The notes under the pieces are model-generated. The model was not told where the DNA came from, did not search any database, and saw only the letters and a program-made list of their open reading frames with translations. Shown here piece after piece: positions 1-6,514 of a DNA stretch of 8,491 bases. Positions within the stretch are counted from its first letter, which is position 1; every line of letters begins with the position of its first letter. Position numbers and translations under genes: made by a program. The DNA lies in contig JAEZUC010000074.1 of assembly GCA_023443515.1 (NCBI GenBank), positions 1 through 8,491 on the forward strand, in the 5' to 3' direction. The stretch is from Bacillota bacterium (GTDB lineage Bacteria; Bacillota; Clostridia; Acetivibrionales; DSM-1351).

Positions 1-2
1 AG

Positions 3-92
3 TATGGGGTTTTTGAAGGAGTGAGAGTAAAAGCAAACATCTCGTTAGTAGATTATGTATTTGTAATAATTTACTGTATACTCATTAAATAG
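3..92 (+). other. Leader region; possible tail of an upstream reading frame
   Basis: One frame is open from the window edge for 29 codons and stops with TAG at 90-92, just before the first gene. It could be the 3' end of a gene lying outside the window, but I recognise no family in it and its last residues are a hydrophobic, low-complexity stretch typical of AT-rich noncoding DNA read by chance. An AAGGAG at 16-21 has no start codon at a useful distance downstream. I see no convincing promoter here for the following gene. Confidence 0.15.
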
Positions 93-93
93 A

Positions 94-450
94 ATGGAGG
101 TTTTTATCATAGTTGACATATTAAAGTATTGCCTATCTAAAGAAGGAGCTTACGAGGATCATCCTTTCGGCCCCGAACCTATTGTTATCAAGGTTGGTTC
201 CAAAATGTTTGCCCTTATCTCGGAAAAATCGAATAAATTACATGTTTCGCTAAAGTGCGATTCTTTTGTAGCTCAGAGTCTTCGCGAGCAGTATCCTACC
301 GTAACTCCCGGTTATCACCTGAACAAGAGCCATTGGAATACGGTAGTTGTAGATGGCACTGTGCCTGAGCAGGAGTTAGTCTGGATGATAAATCATTCAT
401 ATGAGTTGGTTGCAAAAAATCACAGAAATAAGTTGCGAATATTTCTGTGA
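94..450 (+). CDS. MmcQ/YjbR family DNA-binding protein
   Basis: This 118-residue protein matches the YjbR/MmcQ family (CyaY-like fold, sometimes called double-wing DNA-binding) over its full length. Recognisable family landmarks are YCLS (12-15), the acidic turn then HPFGP (23-27), KVGSKMFAL (33-41), the LKCD motif (53-56), and TPGYHLNKSHWNTV (71-84), which is the most diagnostic stretch. Length fits the family norm of about 115-120 residues. It is a soluble cytoplasmic protein with no signal peptide or membrane segment. The biological role of the family is poorly defined; nucleic-acid binding is inferred from structure. The start is uncertain: the ATG at 94 overlaps a GGAGG (96-100) that would normally serve a codon near 106-111, where the frame carries ATC and ATA. 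It is a single-gene unit, separated by 434 bp from the restriction cassette, so it is probably not functionally linked to it. Confidence 0.9.
   Translation: MEVFIIVDILKYCLSKEGAYEDHPFGPEPIVIKVGSKMFALISEKSNKLHVSLKCDSFVAQSLREQYPTVTPGYHLNKSHWNTVVVDGTVPEQELVWMINHSYELVAKNHRNKLRIFL
96..111 (+). promoter_or_regulatory. Misplaced Shine-Dalgarno of the MmcQ/YjbR gene
   Basis: GGAGG at 96-100 lies inside the annotated ATG and its second codon. The spacing of 8 nt to position 109 is ideal, but the codon there is ATA, followed by GTT GAC ATA, which matches where relatives of this family usually begin. Either ATA works as a rare weak start, the original ATG was lost by a point change, or translation begins at the ATG at 94 without a Shine-Dalgarno sequence. 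Confidence 0.4.
420..450 (+). repeat. 11-bp perfect inverted repeat over the stop codon
   Basis: TCACAGAAATA (420-430) pairs perfectly with TATTTCTGTGA (440-450) around a 9-nt loop. The right arm includes the TGA stop of the MmcQ/YjbR gene. No T-run follows (the next bases are ATATATCCC), so it is not a textbook intrinsic terminator; it may act as a 3'-end stabiliser or a weak terminator. Confidence 0.45.
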
Positions 451-670
451 ATATATCCCTGTTGGTAGCATTAAAAAACTCTGTTCAACGATATATTGCT
501 TGTGCAAAGTGTGAATAATATTGTTGAAAATGTTTACATGGCGGTGTTGATAAGGTTTTATATAAGAAATATAGGGAGGCTTCACTCCTGGTCTTGCTGG
601 TATTGTCCTAATATGGAAGTGCCTATGTAATTAGCCTTGGTACTTATATAAAGCAAATTAGGTCAAAAAC

Positions 671-702
671 TCAATCTATTCATTCAAGTTATGATAGATT
701 GA
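671..702. repeat. 9-bp perfect inverted repeat in the intergenic region
   Basis: TCAATCTAT (671-679) is matched by ATAGATTGA (694-702) around a 14-nt loop; one extra G-T pair would extend the stem. No T-tract follows, so it is not an obvious terminator. It may be a protein-binding palindrome or an RNA hairpin. Confidence 0.35.
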
Positions 703-770
703 ACTTTCCCAACCTGCCCTTTATCAACCACCAAATAAATTTTGTGACATTTTGGGTACCTTTTTTTAAT

Positions 771-801
771 TTTACTGTAATATTATGTTTTCCGTTATGA
801 T
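771..801 (+). promoter_or_regulatory. Candidate sigma-A promoter of the restriction cassette
   Basis: TATGAT at 796-801 is a five-of-six match to the -10 consensus and is followed by AAT. The best -35 is TTTACT at 771-776 (four of six), with a long 19-nt spacer. Transcription would start near 806-810, exactly where the large inverted repeat begins, so a protein bound to that repeat would sit on the start point. The -10 is good and the -35 weak, as expected for a controlled promoter, but the AT-rich context makes chance matches easy. Confidence 0.35.
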
Positions 802-805
802 AATT

Positions 806-867
806 ACACCATCACATTGCGTTATTCACTTTTTCGTGATACGCTTGATATAGCAATTTGATGGTGT
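806..867. promoter_or_regulatory. 15-bp inverted repeat ahead of the XRE gene; candidate operator or 5'-UTR hairpin
   Basis: ACACCATCACATTGC (806-820) and GCAATTTGATGGTGT (853-867) are inverted repeats matching at 14 of 15 positions, 32 nt apart. Between them lies a shorter TCAC (826-829) / GTGA (836-839) pair. The right arm ends 5 nt before the AGGAGG (873-878) of the regulator gene. Two readings fit: two half-sites for the XRE protein encoded just downstream (autoregulation, as with restriction-system controller proteins), or a leader RNA stem close to the ribosome binding site. No T-run follows, so a terminator is unlikely. Confidence 0.5.
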
Positions 868-884
868 TCCGCAGGAGGTAATGT

Positions 885-1103
885 ATGGCAGTCAGCTATA
901 AAAAACTGTTCCATATGATGATAGAAAAAGATATGACAAATACAATGCTTCAAAAAGCAGCTGGGTTCTCCGGCAACATCCTAACAAGACTGAAACGTAA
1001 TCAGTATGTGTCTATGGAAAGTATTGAGAATATCTGCCGTGTCATGGACTGTGGCGTTGATGATATATTGGAATTTATATCTAAGAATACAACCAATGAA
1101 TAG
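885..1103 (+). CDS. XRE/Cro-CI type helix-turn-helix regulator (72 aa)
   Basis: This 72-residue single-domain protein belongs to the small Cro/CI-like HTH class (HTH_26-type). The core runs from about residue 6 to 66: helix 1 around YKKLFHMMIEKD, the HTH around MLQKAAGFSGNILTRLKRNQ (residues 21-40), then VSMESIENICRVMDC and the closing GVDDILEF typical of this family. There is no ligand or oligomerisation domain beyond the HTH. The start is supported by AGGAGG at 873-878, 6 nt upstream. It is the first gene of the cassette, with the next reading frame starting at or just after its stop. Small XRE proteins in this position often time restriction gene expression (C-protein-like). That role is inferred here from position, size and the inverted repeat upstream. 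Being a stand-alone repressor of unknown targets remains possible. Confidence 0.88.
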   Translation: MAVSYKKLFHMMIEKDMTNTMLQKAAGFSGNILTRLKRNQYVSMESIENICRVMDCGVDDILEFISKNTTNE

Positions 1104-1119
1104 AGAGGAAATAGGCATC

Positions 1120-2085
1120 GTGCAATTTAATTCAAATGTAGATATTATGGAAGAGGATATTCTTCTTCTAGGTGAACCGCTACTTGAAATCCTCTTAAAA
1201 GATAGAACCACACAAAGAAATATCATATGGGCAACCAGTGATTATGAAAACTTAGGTGCTGATTATGATGCCAAATGTGAAATTACTGTACCACAGATAA
1301 CTGGTATACACGCGAAAGTTATCCAACCACGCATCACCAAGGCAAAGGAGCATCAGACCAACCGCACAAAGGATAAAGCAGAAGTCTTCACTCCATCATG
1401 GATATGCAATCAGCAGAATAACCTGGTGGATGAACAATGGTTTGGTCGGAAGAATGTATTTAATGCCCCTACTAATGGTTCATGGTTAACTGTTTCGGAA
1501 CCCATTATTTTTCCAGAAGATAAGGGTAAAAGCTGGAAGGCGTATGTGGATGCCAGAAGATTAGAAATTTCCTGTGGTGAGGCTCCTTATCTGGTCAGTA
1601 GATACGATACAGTTTCTGGGGATATGATTAATATTGAAGAGCGCATCGGTCTTTTAGACCGTAAGCTACGTATCGTTAATGAGAATGCCGATAGTGAAGC
1701 TGATTGGCTCAAATGGTCACTACGAGCATTCCAAAGTGTGTATGGGTATGAATATCAAGGAGACAATCTACTTCTTGCCCGTGAAAATCTGTTGTATACT
1801 TTTACAGATAATATGCTGTACAAACTAAAGCGAAAACCAACCTTTGAAGAACTCCGCATCATAGCAAGGGTTATTTCATGGAATATTTGGCAGATGGATG
1901 GTATAACTTGCACAGTTCCATTTGGGAAAATAGAAGAACGGTATCGCCAGTTGACCTTATTTGAGTGGATGCCCACAGATCAGGAGCAAGAGCAGCCAAA
2001 GCAACAGATGTGCCGTATCACAGACTGGAGGTCAAAAGTAAGCATGACCTACAAATCTTTATTGGGGGGAGATACGAATGGATAA
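1120..2085 (+). CDS. Restriction system subunit M-like protein (methyltransferase motifs X and I, no NPPY)
   Basis: About 321 residues. It resembles proteins usually annotated as 'restriction endonuclease subunit M' next to a helicase partner. Visible landmarks, numbered from the GTG at 1120: LLLGEPLL (15-22); AEVFTPSWICN (87-97), a motif X-like FTP segment; LEISCGEAPY (148-157), in the place of the SAM-binding motif I (DPxCGxG type) but with one core glycine; YGYEYQGDNLLLAREN (208-223), a strand with an acidic residue (E211) like motif II; and NIWQMDG (255-261). No NPPY/DPPY catalytic tetrad is present, so alone it should not methylate. The start is ambiguous: GTG at 1120 has AGAGGA (1104-1109) upstream, and relatives as I recall them begin near MxFNS; an in-frame ATG at 1096 would overlap the regulator stop by 8 nt but has no ribosome site. 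Its 3' end overlaps the next gene by 8 nt, indicating translational coupling. It probably works in complex with the 1340-aa protein. Confidence 0.75.
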   Translation: MQFNSNVDIMEEDILLLGEPLLEILLKDRTTQRNIIWATSDYENLGADYDAKCEITVPQITGIHAKVIQPRITKAKEHQTNRTKDKAEVFTPSWICNQQNNLVDEQWFGRKNVFNAPTNGSWLTVSEPIIFPEDKGKSWKAYVDARRLEISCGEAPYLVSRYDTVSGDMINIEERIGLLDRKLRIVNENADSEADWLKWSLRAFQSVYGYEYQGDNLLLARENLLYTFTDNMLYKLKRKPTFEELRIIARVISWNIWQMDGITCTVPFGKIEERYRQLTLFEWMPTDQEQEQPKQQMCRITDWRSKVSMTYKSLLGGDTNG

Positions 2086-5000
2086 AACTTTTGAAGAATC
2101 ATTTGAATATAAGCTGATATATGTATTTGGCATCAGTGATGATGCTCACAAAGGTTTATTGAAAATCGGTGATGCTACCATCCAGACAGATAGCTCGATT
2201 GATACCCTTGCTCCAAACTGCCATATACTCAATCAGGTTGCAAAAAAGCGAATTGACCAGTACACCAAAACCGCTGCTGTTTCGTATCAGCTTCTGCACA
2301 CAGAACTTGCCATCCGCACTGTAAAAGGTAAAGATGGAAAGCCGGAAATCAAAGCATTCCGTGACCATGATGTTCATAGGGTGCTGACGAATTCTGGCAT
2401 TAAGAAAAAAGATTTCGGTGAAGCAAAGGGAAAAGAGTGGTTTGAACTCGACCTCACTACTGCCCTCAAAGCAATCGAAGCGGTGAAGAAAAGCCGTCCC
2501 AATCTTTCACATACAGGAACAGTCGAGGAATATTCACCTATCATTTTCCGACCAGAACAGGAAACCGCTATTAAGCAAACACTAAAGCAATTCAAGACCG
2601 GGAACCGTATGCTCTGGAATGCAAAGATGCGTTTTGGAAAAACACTATGCGCCCTTGAGGTTGTGCGGCAATCTGAGTTTTCCAGAACCATCATTATTAC
2701 ACACCGTCCGGTTGTTGATGACGGTTGGTACAAAGATTTTAAGAACATTTTCTATGACCGTGACGATTATGAATATGGCTCCAAAAACAACGGTGCCACA
2801 ATGGAATATCTGCTGAAAAGCGGAAAGAAATTTGTATACTTTGCTTCCATGCAGGATTTACGGGGCTCATCCACCGTTGGTGGTAAATTCGAAAAAAATG
2901 ATATTGTGTTCTCTACAGACTGGGATTGCGTTGTTGTCGATGAAGCACATGAAGGAACCACTACCTCTCTGGGGGAGGATGTCATTAAAAATATTGTAAA
3001 AGAGAATAATGGCTACGAAACAAAGTTTCTTGCTCTCTCCGGCACCCCATTCAATATTCTGAGCGAATACGAAGACAATATCTATACATGGGATTATGTC
3101 ATGGAGCAACAGAATAAGGCGCAATGGGAAGAAAGTCACTTTGGTGATTCCAATCCGTATGATGAGCTGCCGGAACTACGTATCTATACATACGATATTG
3201 GCAAAGTCATATTTGACAAACGATATGTCGAATTAGAAGACAAGGCATTCAACTTCCGTGAATTTTTCCGTGTTTGGACAGGGGATATCCGCTCTGACCG
3301 TGTGCCTATGCCTGCAGGATGTGAAGTCGGTGATTTTTATCATGCCGGAGATGTAAAGAGTTTTCTCGATTTGATAACTAAGTCGGATGAGGAAAGTAAA
3401 TATCCTTATACTACGGAAGAATATCGTGCGCTCTTTAAGCATTCACTCTGGATGGTTCCGGGTGTACGTGAGGCAAAGGCTCTCAGCAAGATGATGAAAA
3501 GTCACCCCGTATTCGGTAGCGGTGCTTTTGACATCGTTAATGTTGCCGGGGATGGAGACGAAGAAGAAAAGTCAGAAGATGCTTTAAAGAAGGTTCGCTC
3601 TGCTATTGAAAATGCCGGAGACAACTATACCATTACTCTGTCCTGTGGCAAGTTGACCACTGGTGTCACTGTGCCGGAGTGGACTGCTGTTTTCATGCTT
3701 TCAGGCTCTTTTTCTACTTCAGCTTCAAACTATCTTCAGACGATTTTTCGTGTACAGTCTCCATGCAATAAGAATGGAAAAATCAAGCGTTGCTGTTATG
3801 TGTTTGATTTTGCACCAGATAGGACACTGAAGATGGTAGCTGAAGCCGTTGCTCTCTCTACCAAGGCAGGAAAAGCCACTGACTCAGATAAAAGCATCAT
3901 GGGTGAGTTCTTGAATTACTGTCCGGTTATTGCAGTTGACGGAACTAGGATGAAGGCTTATGATACAAATCGACTGCTGCAGCAGCTGAAACGAGCATAT
4001 GCGGAACGAGCCGTTAAAAACGGATTTGATGATACAAATCTGTATAATGATGAATTGCTCAAGCTGGATGGTGTTGCACTGGAAGAGTTCGAGACACTCA
4101 AAGGCATTGTGGGTTTATCTAAAGCGGCTCCTAAAGCAAATGAAATTGACATCAACAACCAAGGTTTTACGGAGGAAGAGTACGAGGAAGTCGAGCGTAT
4201 TTCTAAAAAGCCTAAAACGCAGCGAACCCCAGAAGAAGAGGCACGGCTGAAGGAAATCAACGAAAAGAAAAAGCAGAAAAACAATGCTATCTCCATTTTG
4301 CGTGGTGTGTCTATCCGTATGCCATTACTGATTTATGGTGCAGATATTTCCTTTGATGAAGATTTTACCATTGATAAATTCCTTGATGACAAAATCGTTG
4401 ACCCTGCCTCTTGGGAAGAATTTATGCCGGCAGGTGTTACCAAAAATGTATTTAGACGGTTTATGAAATATTATGATGCTGAGATTTTTGTAGTAGCAGG
4501 GCGAAGAATCCGTAATTCAGTCAAGAGTGCGGATGCCTTGCCACCAACAGAACGTGTCCAAAAAATTGCTACCCTCTTCGCTTGCTTCAAAAATCCTGAT
4601 AAGGAAACCGTGTTAACTCCTTGGCGTGTCGTAAATATGCATTTGGGTGATTGTCTTGGTGGATATGACTTCTATGATACAGAGCATAATCAGCCGATTG
4701 AAGTTCCACGATATATCGACCATGGTCGCGTAACTGTGGAAACACTCACCAATGCAAAAGCACGTATACTGGAAATCAATTCGAAAACAGGATTATATCC
4801 TCTTTATGTAGTCTACAGCATTTTTCGCAGCAAGTGTGCAACCTATGCTGAGGAAGATTTAACTTTTGAGTTGCAAAAACGGTTATGGGATGACACAGTA
4901 CAGAAGAATGTATTTGTCATTTGTAAAACACCTATGGCAAAGTCTATCACAAGGCGCACACTGGTTGGATACCAAGATGTCACTGTAAATGCACACTATT

Positions 5001-6100
5001 TTGATGACCTAATCAATATGATGAAAAATAAGCCAAAGCAGTTTATAGAGCGAGTTTTGAAACCGAGCTATTGGAAAATGGAGGGAGAGAGTTCAATGAA
5101 ATTTGATGCTATAGTTGGGAACCCACCCTATCAAGAGATGGACGGGGGTAACAGGAATAGTTCGAGCCCTATATATCAGTATTTTGTAATGCAGGCTAAA
5201 AATATGTTGCCAAATTATATTTCAATGATTACACCTTCCAGATGGTTTGCAGGTGGAAAAGGGTTGGACGAGTACCGTGCAAATATGCTGTCAGATGTGC
5301 GTATACGGAAAATTGTTGATTATATTGATAGTACAGAATGCTTTAAAGGAGTAGATATTGCTGGTGGCATTAGTTATTTTTTATGGGATAAAGATTATAG
5401 TGGTTTGTGCAATGTTGCCTCGGTGCGAGGAAATGACCGAATTTCCATGGATAGGAAGTTAAGTGAGTATGATATTTTTATTAGGAACAATTTCTCTGTA
5501 AAACTTTTACAGAGAATTACTGCAAGTACCGACAAAAAAATGGATGAATTCGTATTTTCAAGAAATGTATTTGATATTTCAACAAATGAACATGGGCAGG
5601 ACACTATGGATGAAAAAAATTCCTTGACATTGGTTTGTAGCCAAAAAGGCAACCAACTGGCACTTGCGTATGTAGGAGAACAAAAAGTACTTAAAAATCA
5701 TGACCTGATTGGAATGTATAAGGTGGTAATAGGCAGAAGTGTTCCAAGAAATGGTGAAGTCGGTGTTGACCCCAGTGTTGGATATCGAGCAATTACTACG
5801 GTTCATGTTTTTGGCCCGAATGTAGTATTTACGGATACATATTTATTGCTTTCCCATTTTAAAACATTGAGTGAAGCAGAAAATTTTGCTAAATATATGA
5901 CACTCAAATTACCTCGTTTTCTCTTACATGAGACTTATACTTCTATGGCAATATCAAGAGAAAATTTTAGGTTTGTACCGTATCTTGACTTTACCAAAGA
6001 ATGGACAGATGAAATGTTGTATGAGAGGTATCAATGTACAAAAGAGGAAATAGCAATGATTAATAGTATGATGCGTCCTCTGGAATACATAGTTCATTAA
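2078..6100 (+). CDS. GIY-YIG nuclease / SF2 helicase / Eco57I-type N6-adenine methyltransferase fusion (1340 aa)
   Basis: A predicted single-chain restriction-modification enzyme. Residues ~12-125 look like a GIY-YIG domain of the T5orf172 type: LIYVF (13-17), LLKIG (27-31), R58, DVHRVL (98-103) and KEWFEL (119-124). Residues ~165-600 are an SF2 ATPase/translocase: motif I AKMRFGKT (182-189), motif II DEAH (288-291), motif III SGTP (321-324), motif V around KLTTGV (525-530) and a motif VI-like QTIFRVQSP (554-562). A charged linker (~697-737) leads to the methyltransferase region: LTPWRVVN (846-853), a degenerate motif I LEINSKTGLYPLY (898-910), and the catalytic NPPY (1015-1018). The remaining ~300 residues, with KLPRFLL and WTDEMLY, are typical of the Eco57I-type C-terminus and probably recognise the target. 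GGGGGGA at 2064-2070 supports the ATG, which overlaps the previous stop by 8 nt. Expected role: cleavage of unmodified invading DNA and methylation of host DNA. The target sequence cannot be read. The order is like Type ISP enzymes but with a different nuclease. No frameshift is seen. Confidence 0.88.
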   Translation: MDKTFEESFEYKLIYVFGISDDAHKGLLKIGDATIQTDSSIDTLAPNCHILNQVAKKRIDQYTKTAAVSYQLLHTELAIRTVKGKDGKPEIKAFRDHDVHRVLTNSGIKKKDFGEAKGKEWFELDLTTALKAIEAVKKSRPNLSHTGTVEEYSPIIFRPEQETAIKQTLKQFKTGNRMLWNAKMRFGKTLCALEVVRQSEFSRTIIITHRPVVDDGWYKDFKNIFYDRDDYEYGSKNNGATMEYLLKSGKKFVYFASMQDLRGSSTVGGKFEKNDIVFSTDWDCVVVDEAHEGTTTSLGEDVIKNIVKENNGYETKFLALSGTPFNILSEYEDNIYTWDYVMEQQNKAQWEESHFGDSNPYDELPELRIYTYDIGKVIFDKRYVELEDKAFNFREFFRVWTGDIRSDRVPMPAGCEVGDFYHAGDVKSFLDLITKSDEESKYPYTTEEYRALFKHSLWMVPGVREAKALSKMMKSHPVFGSGAFDIVNVAGDGDEEEKSEDALKKVRSAIENAGDNYTITLSCGKLTTGVTVPEWTAVFMLSGSFSTSASNYLQTIFRVQSPCNKNGKIKRCCYVFDFAPDRTLKMVAEAVALSTKAGKATDSDKSIMGEFLNYCPVIAVDGTRMKAYDTNRLLQQLKRAYAERAVKNGFDDTNLYNDELLKLDGVALEEFETLKGIVGLSKAAPKANEIDINNQGFTEEEYEEVERISKKPKTQRTPEEEARLKEINEKKKQKNNAISILRGVSIRMPLLIYGADISFDEDFTIDKFLDDKIVDPASWEEFMPAGVTKNVFRRFMKYYDAEIFVVAGRRIRNSVKSADALPPTERVQKIATLFACFKNPDKETVLTPWRVVNMHLGDCLGGYDFYDTEHNQPIEVPRYIDHGRVTVETLTNAKARILEINSKTGLYPLYVVYSIFRSKCATYAEEDLTFELQKRLWDDTVQKNVFVICKTPMAKSITRRTLVGYQDVTVNAHYFDDLINMMKNKPKQFIERVLKPSYWKMEGESSMKFDAIVGNPPYQEMDGGNRNSSSPIYQYFVMQAKNMLPNYISMITPSRWFAGGKGLDEYRANMLSDVRIRKIVDYIDSTECFKGVDIAGGISYFLWDKDYSGLCNVASVRGNDRISMDRKLSEYDIFIRNNFSVKLLQRITASTDKKMDEFVFSRNVFDISTNEHGQDTMDEKNSLTLVCSQKGNQLALAYVGEQKVLKNHDLIGMYKVVIGRSVPRNGEVGVDPSVGYRAITTVHVFGPNVVFTDTYLLLSHFKTLSEAENFAKYMTLKLPRFLLHETYTSMAISRENFRFVPYLDFTKEWTDEMLYERYQCTKEEIAMINSMMRPLEYIVH
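5080..5098 (+). promoter_or_regulatory. Internal Shine-Dalgarno and in-frame ATG before the NPPY domain
   Basis: GGAGGGAGAGAG (5080-5091) stands 4-9 nt ahead of an ATG at 5096-5098 that is in frame with the 1340-aa protein (residue 1007). A product from here would start MKFDAIVGNPPYQ and span the catalytic half of the methyltransferase plus the C-terminal recognition-like region (334 residues). It may be an active internal start, or a relic of a once separate methyltransferase gene fused to the upstream one. The encoded residues (MEGESS) are hydrophilic linker, so the purine run could also be incidental. Confidence 0.4.
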
Positions 6101-6108
6101 AAACAAAT

Positions 6109-6140
6109 TCGCTCCTTCTGCCACTCAGCAGTTGGGGCGA
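6109..6140 (+). terminator. Terminator-like hairpin after the restriction cassette
   Basis: TCGCTCC (6109-6115) pairs with GGGGCGA (6134-6140), including one G-T pair. Inside, CTGC (6118-6121) pairs with GCAG (6128-6131) around CACTCA, with a small TT/TT internal loop. It lies 8 nt after the TAA of the 1340-aa gene. The following TTATTGCTT is only a weak U-tract, so termination may be incomplete. It is the most GC-rich spot of the region, which supports selection for structure. Confidence 0.65.
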
Positions 6141-6514
6141 TTATTGCTTATAACCACATAATAATATAAAGCAACATTTTATATGTGAAAACACAATAAT
6201 ACTTGTCAATAAACCGCATAAAACACTGAATTCTTTCTGTATTGTTGTTAATGTTCTCAAAATATTAATATAAAGACTTCAGCTTTCTTTTAGGCTCTTA
6301 CAATTAGCAGGACGAGTAGAAAGTTCTAGCACTAATAATTTTATAAACTTAAATTTAAACCCTCAACTGCATATTTCTGTATCGTCGAGAATTTCACATT
6401 TACGCTACTACCATTTTTTTATCCAATTTTCGCTTATTTATGGTACAGTTCACCAAACGAACAAAGTCAGTTTTGAACATAAGATATATATTAAATACTA
6501 TTACCTTTTAAATC
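6141..6514. other. 374-bp AT-rich gap without a gene
   Basis: Stops interrupt every frame. TTGCTT (6144-6149) and AAGCAA (6169-6174) could form a weak second hairpin after the terminator. A 26-codon minus-strand frame at 6400-6480 has no ribosome binding site and matches nothing I know. The DNA downstream of the minus-strand gene at 6515 shows no clear GC hairpin. Overall it looks like spacer or decayed mobile DNA between two acquired blocks. Confidence 0.55.

Larger units (their letters stand above)
451..884. other. 434-bp intergenic region without a gene
   Basis: All frames are broken by frequent stops and no conserved protein fragment is recognisable. The stretch is AT-rich. It contains a small GGAG...CTCC hairpin near 575-588, the inverted repeat at 671-702, a run of seven or more T near 761-767, a candidate promoter at 771-801, and the large inverted repeat at 806-867 next to the following gene. 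The final 120 bp are probably the regulatory region of the restriction cassette; the rest holds nothing I can name. Confidence 0.6.

Noticed and set aside
397..585. Minus-strand 62-codon frame after the MmcQ/YjbR gene
   Set aside because: It overlaps the end of a well-supported gene, has no recognisable family and no ribosome binding site; it looks like chance reading of AT-rich DNA.
885..1103. Reading the XRE protein as a toxin-antitoxin antitoxin
   Set aside because: The partner downstream is a methylase-like protein of ~321 residues, not a small toxin, and the gene order fits a restriction cassette better.
4150..4290. Highly charged E/K-rich stretch suggestive of a frameshift or a separate gene within the 1340-aa protein
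   Set aside because: The frame stays open and helicase and methylase motifs are on both sides in frame, so a flexible or coiled-coil linker explains it.
646..6174. ATATAAAGCAA occurs at 646-656 and again at 6164-6174, flanking the restriction cassette
   Set aside because: An 11-bp AT-rich match between two ~400-bp AT-rich gaps is not rare enough to claim an attachment site; no integrase or longer identity is present.
6400..6480. Minus-strand 26-codon frame (MFKTDFVRLV...) in the gap
   Set aside because: No ribosome site, no known family, and too short to separate from chance; a recombinase remnant was considered but cannot be supported.
6109..6514. CRISPR array, tRNA or riboswitch in the gaps
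   Set aside because: No spaced direct repeats of the right size, no cloverleaf with a CCA-type end and no known aptamer signature were seen in either gap.
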